Assembly: GCA_032718475.1 (NCBI GenBank)
Contig: JAUCBJ010004350.1
Location: 62,001-126,000, forward strand
Length of the DNA: 64,000 bases
Direction of reading: 5' to 3'
Source of the DNA: Nemertoderma westbladi
Taxonomy: Eukaryota; Xenacoelomorpha; Nemertodermatida; Nemertodermatidae
The notes under the pieces are model-generated. The model ran no database searches and was not told the DNA's origin. It worked only from the letters and a program-made list of their open reading frames with translations. A program made the translations under genes and the position numbers. Position 1 is the first letter of the stretch, and each line of letters starts with the position of its first letter. This document shows positions 12,028-24,850 of this stretch, in pieces.

Positions 12028-15000
12028 ATGGTCCGAAGTTATATGCGTCCAACTATTGCGTTTACTTTGGTTCCGTTTATTTTGGTCTTTGTGAGAGCTG
12101 ATTGGTCACCGTTCGATTATCCCAACCCAATCACTGACCCGGTAGGGTGCGGAAACACCAGTAGTTCTTATTTATGCGACCCCGATGGCATTCTAGACAG
12201 AGACGAAGTGTTGGAGATAGTGAAAGTAATTGGAGATATTGGAACTGAGTACCGGTGTCTCTGTGCGGGCTGTAAAGGTATGTGTTGTATAGTTAAATAG
12301 GTAAAGCTGAACAATTTCAATTTATTTACTATCATACAGATCTGTTTATAGATATTGGCACCCCATCCCATCACCATACTGTTTTACATTAATCTAACAA
12401 AGTGTTGAATGGGGTTAGTGTATGTGTATGATAATGTTGATCACCTGATTGGATGGATGCAAACATAATGTTGCTACCTGTAGTGCAACGTAGCCAACCA
12501 GTGAAATGTGTATGATGTAGGTATGATATGATATTGTATGTATTAGATAAAAGGTATGTAAGGGGTATGATAAGGGGGTGGGGGGGGGGGGGGTGGGAGG
12601 CGGACTGAGGGGGTTGGGGGTGGCGGAAGCGGAATGACGGGGGGTAGGCATGTTTAAGTGTTCATAAAGTCCGAATTAAGAATTGTAGTTTAAGTTTGAC
12701 TCGATGTCGACTTGCTCTAATCTGCGGCACAATCATGTGGGGATGTGATAGTGTTAATTACTGTATATAGTAGTATTTGCGCATTTAGTAGCCTAGTCTA
12801 TGTCTAGTTTGTGTCTAGTCTGTGTCTAGTCTGTTGTGATTAACTTATCAAATCATGTAAAATCTCTTGTAATGCTTCGAGGGTGGCGCGAATTTTGTTC
12901 CTATTGCCTTTTTGAGAATGTTGTTCCAACGGATAGCGAACTTTGTTCCTCTACTTGCGAACTACTGTATGTTCATATCGAATTTTCAAGGATAATTATG
13001 CTCCAATTATTGCGAACCTTGTTCCTATTATTGCGAACTTTGTTCCAATCTCTGTAAGTTACTTTCAGTTTGTGGATTGGATTATTTATTACTAAGTTAT
13101 AACGAACCTAGTAACCTAGTTATAATGAACTAAGTTATAATATAATCTTTAGACTGGGTAGTTTTTGTCTAAAGCTGAGCCCGGCAAAAACACGATGGAT
13201 GTATGTACAGTATGTATGTATGTTTAACCACCAAATGGCTTCAACCCACTTGCATGTATTGGAGATTTGTAAACGCAAACTATTTATCAAATATTATCTA
13301 GGCCTAGTTGTTGAATAAAAAAGTTTGGAACGATTCGATGTGCAATATTCGAAATATTAGCACATTATCAATATTTTGGAACTTGAAATGAAATACCTGG
13401 CCCATGTGAAGAATACCAGACTTGCTGCCGTTATATTTCACTTTGCAGTTATCCCATATGAAGAATACCAGGTTTTCACCAAAAACACAGGTTACAGAAG
13501 GGCTGAATCTAACCAAAACAATAAACGAATAAGTATCTATACAGGTTATAAGACAGAAATAAGCGCTATAAAAAACACTTAATAAAGATAAATTTAAAAA
13601 ATACAAAAATCTCCATATATAAAATGAAAAACGAAAAGTGAAATCCTGGTATTCTTTACATGTGCGAAATACCTACAACTACACATTGACAGATGAACAA
13701 CATTTCACTACACTACTTATTGTCAATTGGAGTTACGTACATTTTAATTATATCGGTAATTATTGTTCTATCTGTATTCAGTCAGTTAGTGTAATATCAT
13801 GCAGTACATCATTTATATATCGTATCTACAGGGCCTATTGTATTGTTACAATTATTTATTATCTATATATCTGATCAGTATAAGATCTATTATCCTATAT
13901 AAATGCATCCATCATCTTAGGCAGTGTAAGTATAGGCCTAATATAACGCTATAATATTTAATGTCAAAATTGATAAAATACCATTGGGGAGTTGTATAAC
14001 GTTACCCAGTTGAGGAGCCACGTTACCCAGTTGAGGAGCCACGTTACCCAGTTGAGGAGCCACGTTACCCAGTTGAGGAGCCACGTTACCCAGTTGAGGA
14101 GCCACGTTACCCAGTTGAGGAGCCACGTTACCCAGTTGAGGAGCCACGTTACCCAGTTGAGGAGCCACGTTACCCAGTTGAGGAGCCACGTTACCCAGTT
14201 GAGGAGCCACGTTACCCGGTTGAGGAGCCACGTTACCCGGTTGAGGAGCCACGTTACCCAGTTGAGGAGCCACGTTACCCAGTTGAGGAACCACGTTACC
14301 CAGTTGAGGAGCCACGTTACCCAGTTGAGGAGCCACGTTACCCGGTTGAGGAGCCACGTTACCCAGTTGAGGAGCCACGTTACCCAGTTGAGGAGCCACG
14401 TTACCCAGTTGAGGAGCCACGTTACCCAGTTGAGGAGCCACGTTACCCGGTTGAGGAGCCACGTTACCCAGTTGAGGAGCCACGTTACCCGGTTGAGGAG
14501 CCACGTTACCCAGTTGAGGAGCCACGTTACCCAGTTGAGGAGCCACGTTACCCAGTCGAGGAGCCACGTTACCCGGTTGAGGAGCCACGTTACCCAGTTG
14601 AGGAGCCACGTTACCCGGTTGAGGAGCCACGTTACCCAGTTGAGGAGCCACGTTACCCAGTTGAGGAGCCACGTTACCCAGTTGAGGAGCCACGTTTCCC
14701 AGTTGAGGAGCCACGTTACCCGGTTGAGGAGCCACGTTACCCAGTTGAGGAGCCACGTTACCCAGTTGAGGAGCCACGTTACCCAGTTGAGGAGCCACGT
14801 TACCCAGTTGAGGAGCCACGTTAATTAATTGTTTGACTGAGGTTTTATATTCTCATGAGATTGTGTTAACCTAAACAATCGTAAACTTACTACTAAAGAA
14901 ATCATGAGAAAGTTGACGGCATTAAAATTTATTAATTTCAGAATGCATGTTGTAATTCATCAACCGTACAGTAGGTCTATCTACTGTAGTAGGCCTACTG

Positions 15001-17341
15001 TAATTGTGAGTGGAACAAAATTCACAGTCATAGGAACAAAGTTCGCAGTCATAGGAACAAAGTTCGCAGTCATAGGAACAAAGTTCGCAATAGATTTCCG
15101 AGACAGGAAGACTAATTAAATTTCATAGGAACAAAATTCACTCAAATAGGAACAAAATTCGCAGTCATAGGAACAAAGTTCGCGATAGATTTCCGAGACA
15201 GACAGACTAATTAAATTTCATAGGAACAAAATTAACTCAGGAACAAAATTCGCAGTTATAGAAACAAAGTTCGCGATAGATTTCCGAGACAGAAAGACTA
15301 ATTAAATTTCATAGGAACAAAATTCGCAAAAATAGGAACAAAGTTCGCTGTGAATTGGAACAAATTCGCATTTTCCCATTTTAGGAGCAAAGTTCGCGAT
15401 CCGGCTTCGAGGAGCATTGCTTTGTTAAATACTGTCGTGCGGAGATGGTGGTATGGAATAATGTTCCAAATTATGGGGACTAGAAAACTCATTGTCGTGG
15501 CAGTGTGAGTCTACCTAATGGTGGATAAAATTTTATTTTGCGTAACTCACCGAGTTTATATTAGTGGATAGTTGCGGTTTTCTTAAACAATACACCGAGA
15601 TCAGCTGAAAGGTTGATATTGTGATTATGAATAATACATGAATTACAGCTTCAATGTCCAGCCAGCGGAAGAACATTAAATTTTTATTGTAATTATTGAA
15701 GTTTATGGCCAATCCAGTTTCATTCTTTTGTGATTTATTTAATATTAAACGCAATAATTACTGTATATGTTATACAGTATCATCAGTTTTTCTAATCATG
15801 TCAAATATATTTAGAGAAGAAAACCCTTTATAATTGGATATGTTTAATTTATCAAAATATATTCGGTTAGTAATTTTTGATACCTTAAAATTTACTCTTG
15901 AACCACCATTTAATCAGCAGCTTTCACTTCCCTCATTACTCACTTAGTCGTACTCAGTGGCGGATTTAGAAATTTCGAAAGGGCCATGGCATATTTAAGG
16001 GGGGGGGGGGGGGGGGGTCATCACACCCAATCCCCCCGCCGCCAAGTTGGAATACTTATCGAATACGCGCTGTACAAATTATAAATTGACGCCACGCCAG
16101 ACGAAAATTTGCCGCGCACATACTTAAAATTCGCGCTGCCTGCCCTCACTCCAAATTTGCATAGAACTTCCTCAAAATGTTCCAAATTTGCAACAAAATG
16201 CTAATTTAAAATAATTATACTGGTCTGTTGGTAAATATGTTGATGAAATGCAGACAAATGCTACGTAATTTGCAGATTCTAATCAGACAAAACTTCAATG
16301 AGTATACCTTTTAAAGCAAAGTAAGAAAACACGAGCCCAGCGAGCGGAAATTTTTAGGATTAGGGTTATGATGAATAGCTGGAATGTAGTGTTGCTGAAT
16401 AAATATATCAGGAGTAACAAAATAGATTTACCGTATTTTCCAAGGGGGTATATCATGACATGGTGACATCATACCCCCTAAATCCGCCACTGGTCCTACT
16501 GTATTTTATCCTTTCTCCGTTTTCAATTCACAGCGCTCACGAAATATTTTAGCTCATATTATTGGCTATATTTTATTTAATTTTTGTAGTCTCTATGCAG
16601 AAGTAAAAAACATGAACATAAGAAGAGCATTTAGTATAAAATATAAATTATATTGGTTTGCATTGTACTCTTCAACTCCAATATATCAAAATATATCAAA
16701 TATATCTTAAAATAATATTGGTTTGCAACTGTTTTTCAGGTGACGATACTGTGATCCTTTCAGTTGCGCTCGCCGAGAATGTCACGTCTGACGATGATGA
16801 AGAGAGTTGGTTCGATGCTACCGCAAACTTCGCGGACATACTTAGGGAAACCTCTTGGAGGTTTTCCGATTGTGATGTGAACGCTATCATTGTTATCTCA
16901 GCCAATGAGGGAATCCTAAGACTATCCATCTCTTTGGATGATAATCTTCCATTTTTAGTTTGCTTAGTGGAAAAAATATTCCGTTCTAGAATAGACGACT
17001 TGGATGGCGGAGATGTATACTTAGCCTTATCGAATACTATCGACGACATTTATAAAATGTCTCACAAAGTTTTTAAACCCTGTGGAGGCTCAATCTCACA
17101 ATTAGCTATTGTAATAATGACGGTAATTGTCGCACTGGTGCTACTTTCGCTTTGTTTTGTTAAGATAATTAGTCGTAAAATATCTCCTAAAGAGGATAAA
17201 CCTAAGCGACAAGAGCCTGGACTACTTGTGCGATACTACAGGCGGAGGAGCACAGCGATTAGCCTGCACGCGGGAATGGAAATTAATTCATCGTTTCCAT
17301 TAAATTACAACGCACCTAATAGGCATCCAACAGAAGCATGA
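12028..17341 (+). CDS. Secreted/one-pass membrane TPM-domain protein, MOLO1-like (283 aa)
   Basis: Exon 1 is 12028-12277 (donor TAAAG|GTATGT) and exon 2 is 16740-17341 (acceptor CTGTTTTTCAG|GT); phase 1 joins give Gly84. A signal peptide covers about residues 1-24, ending before DWSPFDYPNP. The extracellular part has paired Cys (CLCAGC) and the TPM pattern: a start like CDPDGIL, a helix, then DDTVILSVALAENV, then a Trp/Cys segment near SWRFSDCDVNAIIVIS. One membrane segment lies at about residues 205-226, then a basic cytoplasmic tail. This order matches MOLO-1 of nematodes, an auxiliary subunit of levamisole-type acetylcholine receptors. Family assignment is good; the receptor role is inference. 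AATAAA at 17464-17469 is a likely poly(A) signal. Confidence 0.75.
13396..13668. mobile_element. Short MITE-like repeat, copy 1
   Basis: Ends are inverted: CATGTGAAGAATACCAG on the left and the reverse form CTGGTATTCTTTACATG on the right. The left half recurs at 19024-19165 with about 90 percent identity by eye. No ORF of note. Confidence 0.6.
13999..14821. repeat. 21-bp minisatellite, about 39 copies
   Basis: Head-to-tail units of ACGTTACCCAGTTGAGGAGC plus one base, with no length changes; variants are mostly A/G at one site (CCCAGTT or CCCGGTT). Because 21 is a multiple of 3 and the unit has no stops, both strands stay open as heptapeptide repeats (HVTQLRS on plus, APQLGNV on minus). I take these as by-products, since the array lies in an intron inside a foldback element. 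Confidence 0.9.
15955..16492. mobile_element. hAT-like MITE, 538 bp
   Basis: It starts CAGTGGCGGATTTAG and ends with the inverse CTAAATCCGCCACTG. The flanks GTCGTACT (15947-15954) and GTCCTACT (16493-16500) are an 8-bp duplication with one mismatch, typical of hAT. A 19-base poly-G run sits at 15999-16017. It lies in the TPM gene intron, about 250 bp before exon 2. Confidence 0.8.
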
Positions 17342-18240
17342 TTATTGGGAGAGGTGGGGGGTTGAATCGCAAGTCACTAATTACAGTAGTTCTAGAACGG
17401 GGATCGATAATGTGTGGGGGGTTTGGGTTTAATCTCTTTATCTTTATTTAATTATCTAAAGTAAATAAATAATATTTATTTGTGTTGCATATTTTTATAC
17501 TCCATTTCCTATGTGTCGCTATGCAAATGCAACAAACTCGATTTAAATTTATATATGTAAATATTATATCTAATAGGCCTAGTGTTCTATATATTTGCCG
17601 TAACTAATCAATTTTAATGATATCTATAGGCCTAATATTAGCATCCGAACATTGCATTTTGGTACCTGGTCGACCTGGTACCCGGCCACCAGGTGATAAA
17701 TCCACATCATCCGTTGCCACTTATGTGCTGGGTCAGAATGATTCCAGGCTCAAAGAATCCACTTTACGAAAAATAATACGGAACTCTGGAATTATCTAGA
17801 CCAAATATTTTTTGATCTAGAATGAATTTTATAAAAGCTTAAAAAAATAATTGTTTTTATTAATGAAGTTGCATTAGATGTCACGGGAATTATGTTTTCT
17901 AGAACAATTGAACAATGTGAAAGTTGATGTATTTCTAAAGCTACAATTTATAGCTAAGAATAGCTATCAAGCTTCTACACAAAGAAACACCATTTGCCGA
18001 TATCCTGTACTTGATTGGACGTTATTGCCAATAATTGTAATGCTTAATTGCCTGCAAAGAAACAAAAAATATTTGTTCTTGAACAATTTGTATTTGTTTT
18101 AATTCTGCTAACATGTTCTATAACATGTCCAAAAAAGATGTCCAAAAAGGAAAAGGGTCAAAATCACTAAAAAGTGGCCAAAATTAAGTCGTCAAACATT
18201 TTTGTTTCAAAACCTATAAACATATATATCTATTTACATC
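17342..18240. other. 3' flank of the TPM-domain gene
   Basis: 3' UTR with the poly(A) signal near 17464, then AT-rich intergenic DNA. I see no further gene. Confidence 0.45.
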
Positions 18241-19023
18241 ATTGTGTGCAAAGTAGCACTTTGCAGCGTTATGACCCGAGCTTATCCATGCACCGAGCGA
18301 GCGCAGCAAGGGAGGTTTACATAAATAAATAAGGGTCTTTAACGCTGAAAAGTGACCTTTGCAAGCAATGATGTATGTAATTTTGTTACATTATGTCACC
18401 TTATCAGCGTTCGGTATGTGAAGAAAGAATTTTATGGATGCTCATTTAAACATTTTAATCATGTACTATATCGAATATAATAAAATTCATTAACAGGTAC
18501 ACAGTATTAATTATACATTTAAATCTAATTAAGGTTTATTAGTGGGGTCGCTTAAGGCTGAAATATAGCAAAATCGTTAATTGCCGGACAAAAGCATGAA
18601 AATGTCACTATATAAGTAAAATTATGTGTAGATTAATCTGAGCCTGTGTACCAAAACAATTGACTACTTCCCTAGCAACAGGGTGACTTTTTCATAGCAA
18701 CCGTTGTATATTTAATGTAATTATGGTTGAAACTTAGGAAAAACAACCTGTCTAGCAATAGAAGATGGTTAATAGTGACATTTGCGCTGATACACATTTT
18801 CTTGGCAACAGGGTGACCTTTCCCTAGCAACCGCTGTATATTTATTGAAATTTTGATTGAAACTTGGGATAAACAACATGTCTAGCAATAGAAGATGGTT
18901 ATTAGTGACATCGGCGCTGATACACGTTTCCTTAGCAACAAGGTGACCTTTCCCTAGCAACTGCCTGCAATTCTGATTGAATCTTGGGATCATGTTGGGA
19001 TAATCAACCTGTATAGCAATATA

Positions 19024-19165
19024 AGGCCCATGTGAAGAATAGCAGACTTTCTGCTGTTATATTTCACTTTGCAGTTACTCCCTTGTGAAGTATACCAGGT
19101 TTTCACCAAAACCACAGGTTACAGAAGGGCTGGATCTAACCAAAACAATAAACGAATTAGTATAT
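19024..19165. repeat. Short MITE-like repeat, copy 2 (partial)
   Basis: Matches 13398-13540: CCCATGTGAAGAATA, TTATATTTCACTTTGCAGTT and AACCAAAACAATAAACGAAT are shared in the same order. It adjoins the left arm of the large foldback element. Confidence 0.6.
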
Positions 19166-20806
19166 GTACAGTATATATACTTTATGGGAATAATGTGTGT
19201 TTATAAAACTACAGTGTAAAAGTACAGTTAAAAATCCAAAAATGTAGCCACGGGCGGAGCTGACCCCATAATAATAATAATATAATAATACAATATGGAT
19301 ATATTTCTCTAACAAATCTGTAAGAACTACTGTACTTCCAACTTCAAATTTTTTTTTACTATTTCACTTGCCAGGCCCAGATGTAATACGGATTTAGAAC
19401 ATCGTCATGCACTGAAAGGAGGCCAGTGGAACAAGATATCCTTGGCAATAACTTAAATCGTTCTAGAATGTTTCGCATATAATGAAAACAAACACAGATA
19501 AATATAATACCAATACTACCGGTAACTGTTGTTGTATTTTATTCGTGTAGGAAAATGGTCAATAATCAGAGTGGAATATAATAGTCAGTCATTTTGCGAT
19601 TCTAGAATTAGAATTATGATACAGAATAGTACATCATGGTACTAGTGAGCTGGTTATTGCTTATTCCCTCGAAATTCACATTATGTAACTTTTGTTTTGG
19701 TTTGTGGTTTGTATATATTTATTGGCACTACTTCGCCCTGTCGACAGCCTCTGTCAATTTTTTTAACCATTAATTTTTTTTGTGTTTTTCAATGTTTTTT
19801 TTTTGGTAATGGTGAAGGTTCTAGAATGTAGTAATGGTGAATGTTTTAATAGCAGCTATCTTTTTTTTACTAGCTAGCATTTTTTGAAAATAAAAAAAAT
19901 TTTTGTAAACATTATTAATTAGCTAGCGTTTTTATGAAGATAGTGGGTTTTTTTACTACAGTAGCTAGTAATAGTAAGTATTTAAAATCTTTCAAACTGA
20001 TTTTTTTAATGTTACGTTATTTATAGGTTGGTTGGTTGGTAAACAAGCCTATATTTTTTATGGGTTTTATTTTATTATTCTTTCCAGCGACACTGTGCTG
20101 AATTTAGACTCAGAAAACTGTACCGCCACACGATGTTCAAATAATCTCAAACGATGTTTAATATAAACTATAAACTGTTATAATATCATCAATATTGATA
20201 TCTACTAAATGTTCTAGAAATTCTTTTTTCACCAATACCAAAAAAGCATTAAAAAACTCTAAAAAGGACTGGTGAAAAAATCGCAGGGGGTGTCGAGAGG
20301 GCGATGTATGTAGTTCCAATTTATTAATGGGAATTAATTAACCTGTACAAAATTTATTCACACATTTGACTTTTATTTTTCATCTGTAGTTGACTATTAT
20401 TCAGGTAGGTACTGGTGTAGCCCGTGTCACCATTACGGATTGTGTTTTTCAATAGCTGTTTTTGCTCATTGATTTATGTTCTGGAATATAGTGTGAACTC
20501 ATTACACGTTAAATTTTTGTGGTAGCTAATGTTTTCGATGGTCGCTAGTCTGTTTTTCATTATAGCTATAAAATTATTGTTATATAGCCTATTATTATAA
20601 TAATCTATAAAATAAAATAAAATTTTTTATAATTTCAAAAAAGGCCACGTAATACCTCCAAAAGGTATTACCTTTAAAACAGCTTTTAAAAATAGCAGAA
20701 TAATATTGAAACGGGCTACACTACTACCAATGTGATGTCTTAACATTCATTACCATTTACCTACAAACATGATACTATAAATTTGATGAGAATAGTTTAC
20801 TAGTAG
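19166..20806. other. AT-rich interior without recognised gene
   Basis: Long T runs and TAGCTAG words; no exon or RNA gene that I can support. Confidence 0.4.
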
Positions 20807-21640
20807 TTGAACCTAAAATCTCGAGTTTGTAAATCAATGGAGACCCTTCTAGACTTTAGTAAATGTATTATATGTCAGAAAACTTCCGCGGAAAAACTTA
20901 ATAACCCGTGCAATACACCAGCTTCTGAAGAAATCATCGGAATATATGAGCGTTTTCTTACAATGTCAATCAATTTAGAGACATTGGAATGTTACCAATC
21001 GAATTAAGTTTCAGTGCAGAAACCAAGGCATTTTATCTGCTCAGAAATGTTACCAAGTGGCACCATTCTTGTCGGTTGGTTTTTTGCAATAACAAACTGG
21101 AACGTAAATTAAACAAACGAAAGCAATTGCAGCGTCCTTCACGAAGTATAGCGAGTTCAAACGAAAATAATATATATGATGATGTTAAGCTACAGAAAAG
21201 AACCCAGTTACATAACAATAAAGCTTGTATCTTTTGTGAAGGTGACTCTGGCGACTTACATGACTATTCCACGCTAAATGCACAGCAAAATTTGACAAAC
21301 ATGGCAAATGATATGAATGATTTTCAAATGATACGTAAGGGTGGTGGCGACTTTGTAGCGAGTGGTGCAAAATATCATACAGAATGCCTTACAAAATACA
21401 GAAATACGCATAGATCATTTCTTCGCTCGCGACAGGACAAAGAATGGCAAATCAATAATGTAATAATGATGATCTTGTTAATCATATTGAAGAGTCAGTG
21501 GGGAGTGGAACAAGTGTGTTTAAGCTAGCAGAGCTACATAAAATATTGTCAGATCGATTAGAAGAACTGGGATACTATGTCTAAGTGAATAAAACTCACC
21601 TAATGGATGACATTATTCAACATTCTCTTGTTATTGATCA
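20807..21640 (+). pseudogene. Decayed ORF of a Cys/His-rich repeat-family protein
   Basis: Three frame segments join by eye: 20807-20990 (contains CIICQKTSAEKL), 20989-21460 (WHHSCR, then CIFCEGDSGDLH, then GAKYHTECLTKYRN) and about 21445-21580 (HIEESVGSGTSVFKLAELH). Pairs of C-x2-C and H/C residues suggest two zinc-binding modules. I have seen this arrangement in repeat-borne proteins of many invertebrates, but I do not know a function. Two frameshifts and a stop near 21582 end it well short of a full protein. It is a relic carried by the foldback element. Confidence 0.55.
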
Positions 21641-21776
21641 CATATGATTCGTATAATTAAAAGAATTGGTATAACTATAATACTAAGTATAACTATAATA
21701 CTAAATAATTTAAATTTACAGCCTTGTGGCTGTGTATTTGATGCATAAACACATTATCCTCATAAAGCCAAAAGTG

Positions 21777-22455
21777 GGTATTAGTATGGCCTGTGACCCC
21801 ACTTTTTGATGAAAAAAAATAACTAGTAATTTATGATATACTAGCTACATATGTTGGTATTATGTTTGCCCCACTCAAGTTCTACATTCTGGAACATTTT
21901 TCTTGTGTTGCTATGGTAACCAAGTGTTGTAAATAATGATTTATTGAAGGTTAATCGAATATGTTATTTAATGAATATAACAATGTAAATTGATTAGTTT
22001 TTTGTTTTTGAACTGAATTAAACAGATTTCTATAATTCGCTATTGTTTATTAGTGTTATCAGTTTGCTGAATGGGGCCTCCCTGTTGTAATTTCGCCACC
22101 AAAATTCAGCGAGATGATTCTGTAACAGGTTCTTATTGGTTCCTCTCTTGTTCCTCGACTGAATATAATGTTCCAGAAACTCATAACTATGGTTTTTACA
22201 CGCAAAATTAAGCAATTTTATTGTACATAAATTTTCAAAACTAACATTCTTAAAACGCCTTTTTTCTCCAAAATGGTAACCATGGCAACTGTCAAATAAC
22301 ATTCTGGAACATCGCAATAGATCGTTCTATCAAGTTAGTTTTTTTCAAAAAGTCTCCAAAAAAAAAGAAAGAAAAGAAAGGAAAGTCTCTATCTAAATAG
22401 ACTATCTAGTTAGTTTTTTTCATCAAAAAGTGGGGTCACAGGCCATACTAATACC
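21777..22455. mobile_element. 679-bp non-autonomous element with 8-bp target duplication
   Basis: Ends are inverted repeats of at least 40 bp, starting GGTATTAGTATGGCCTGTGA. CAAAAGTG flanks both sides exactly (21769-21776 and 22456-22463). The interior also folds back (ATTCTGGAACAT and GGTAACCA words inverted). An 8-bp duplication fits hAT-type or P-type elements. It interrupts the larger foldback element, so it is younger. Confidence 0.8.
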
Positions 22456-23210
22456 CAAAAGTGCAATATTTTTTAAATATAGATATCACCTTTTGTTTCT
22501 ATGAAAACGTGCATCACAGCTCCAATATAACTACTAACCATCTTATATTGCTATAAATGCTGTTTATCTCCAGTTTCAATATTAATTACACTAAATTTCA
22601 GGCAGTTCCTAGGGAAATGTCACCTTGTTGTTATGGACACGTGTATCAGCGCCAATGTTATTACTAACAATCTTCTATTGCTAGACAGGTTGATTACCCC
22701 AAGTTTCAATCATAATTTCATTAAATATACAGCCGTTGCTAGGGAAAGGTCACCCTGTTACTAAGGAAACGTGTATCAGCGCCTATGTCATTACTAACCA
22801 TCTTCTATTGCTAGTCAGATTGATTATCCCAAGTTTCAATCATGATTACATTAAATATAGAGCGGTTGCTAGGTAAAGGTCTCCTTGTTGCTATGGAAAC
22901 GTGTACAGACTTATATTATAAACTAAACCCAGTTATATAATCGTAATTGTTGTATATGGTGAGTTTCAATATCAGAAATGACCAATTTTACCCGGTTGCT
23001 ATGTAAAAGTCACTCTGTTGCTAGGGAAGTAGTCAATTTTTTTGGTACACAGGCTCAGATTAATCTACACATTTTTTTACGTATATAGTCACATTTTCAT
23101 GCTTTTGTCCGGCAATTAACGATTTTCACCTTAAGCGACCCCACTATATTGGAAGTTATCTTCTGCTTGGAATATGCAAACACGTGCTGCTTTAATGAAT
23201 AGAGAACAAG

Positions 23211-24207
23211 CTGTACTAAATAACAGGTCATACAGCGAGCTGATTACTGAAATTAGCGTGGGCCGATATTTTCCCTATTTATGGCACTTTTTTCATAATA
23301 TTTCCTTAGTAACTTCTTATGTGCTTCTTTGGTTAGGTGGCTATGATGACTAGGATTCATAGCAATGTAATAAAATGTGTTTCTAGACGACAATGGATTC
23401 TTCCCTTGAAATTTGGTAGGTGATTGATGGAAATAAAAGTCTATCAAAATATTTTACATTTGAATTTGTTTACATTCCCGTTGCCATGGAAATAAGTAGA
23501 ATGAAAAATTTTAAAAATTGTCTACCAATTCTATAAAACACCATTTTTATTCGGTTTGTCAGTCTAAATAATAAGTTAAAATTGCAAACATTTTATTTTA
23601 TAATTCGTCAATTGTGAATCATATTTATAATAAAGGTCAATATTTGCAAATAAACTAAACTGTCCAATCAGAGGGCAAGATCTGTTATAGCATGATTTTG
23701 ACATTCCAGAATATTACATTTCGTTTAGCAATTATTAGAAATAAAGGACAGCTACCAGGCATGTTTGCTGAAAATTATATAAGTAGTAAATAGTAGCCCA
23801 ATTTCTATCTGGCGGTCAAAATGGGAAATTATCGTAATTCCCGTCACCATGGAAACGGGATTGAAAAAGAAATTGAATGTAAAATATTTTGATAGACTTT
23901 TATGCCCTTTACTCATATACCAAATCTCAAGAACAGAATCCCTTGTTGTCTTGAATTACATACGCTCGAAATTTGAACTTTGAACCCGGTTACCTTGGCA
24001 ACTACAAGATAAAAATTCCAGAAACACATTTTATTACATTTCTATGAACCCTAGTCATCATATCCACCTAACCAAAGTTGCATAAGAGAGGTTTCTAAGA
24101 AAATATTATGAAAATAGTGTCATAAATAGGGAAACGATCGGGCCACGCTAATTTCAGCAATCCGCTCGCTGCATGACCTGTTATTTAGTACACCTTGATA
24201 GAAAGCA
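23211..24207. mobile_element. Foldback element, 1 kb, with ~270-bp arms
   Basis: Left tip TGTACTAAATAACAGGTCAT is inverted at the right tip. Arms run about 23211-23480 and 23935-24207 and share CAGCGAGC, GAAATTAGCGTGG and TTGGTTAGGTGG in order. No ORF of note and no clear target duplication. Confidence 0.65.
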
Positions 24208-24850
24208 CGCATTAATATAAATGGAAATAATACATTCTGGAATACGGTAATTGAAGTTGTTTCCATGTTATTGATTACTTTGCAGCGTTCCGTCCTATAG
24301 GCCGCAACGCTGCAAAGTACTACTTTGCAGCGTTATGAGTAATTCACCAGAAAGCTGTTAAGTTGACATAAATGCAACAAATAGTTATTTTGCCCCAATG
24401 CCCCAATGCAGCGTGCATTAAGAATGCTATGCCGGCTTACACGCGCCTAAGAAACATGATCCTCCAAACTGCTTCAATGTTTTCATGTAACCACAAATTA
24501 TTCACTATAGACCAACATACGAAACCATTTCTTTACTATATAATTTCACCTTTCTTTACTATAAAATATATTTTTTTAACAAATTAAATGCTCCTTTTCT
24601 CTTTATGTTTTCAAAATTATTAAAATGCTATTTGGTATGTATTTGGTATGGCGAAAATTTCCCGCTGGCGAAGGTTGGGGATCCCGACCGGTTAGTTTGT
24701 GTCGTGTTTAGTACGCGTCGCCGCATCCTAGTAACTGCAAAGGCTTCACTCCCTGTGATGAGTTATTAACTATCTCCAAGATAGCACCATATTGCCTCAT
24801 ATTCCTTCTCGGTATGCAATACCATATTATCACATTTTAGACAGTAAGGA
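24208..24850. other. Short intergenic stretch
   Basis: Contains GCAGCGTT inverted words at 24284-24336. A ~26-bp sequence ending ACTTTGCAGCGTTATGA at about 24335 repeats in direct orientation at about 18258-18275. From about 24650 it may be the 5' UTR of the retroelement that follows. No separate gene seen. Confidence 0.35.

Larger units (their letters stand above)
12871..15416. mobile_element. Foldback element with GGAACAAAGTTCGC motif clusters
   Basis: It lies in the intron of the TPM gene. The right arm (about 15010-15416) has more than ten copies of GGAACAAARTTCGC spaced by short linkers such as AGTCATA. The left arm (about 12871-13055) has the same word inverted, GCGAACTTTGTTCC, at least five times. 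Outer ends AATGCTTCGAGG and the inverse of AATGCTCCTCGAAG match. The interior holds a MITE and the 21-bp satellite. Clustered subterminal words of this kind often bind transposase. Confidence 0.6.
18541..23146. mobile_element. Large foldback DNA element (4.6 kb) with a decayed ORF
   Basis: The left end TAGTGGGGTCGCTTAAGG is exactly inverted at the right end (CCTTAAGCGACCCCACTA). The arms, about 18541-19020 and 22490-23146, carry 3-5 diverged copies of a ~125-bp subrepeat with CCTAGCAACAGGGTGAC and ATCTTCTATTGCTAG words. Both share CCGGCAATTAACGATTTT next to the tip. Inside are an ORF relic (20807-21640) and a younger 679-bp element. No clear target duplication. Confidence 0.65.

Noticed and set aside
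13938..14828. Long ORFs on both strands with heptapeptide repeats
   Set aside because: A 21-bp unit without stops gives open frames on both strands automatically.
15010..15416. CRISPR-like repeats and spacers (GGAACAAAGTTCGC)
   Set aside because: The linkers are short and repeated, the words also occur inverted 2 kb away, and the genome is eukaryotic.
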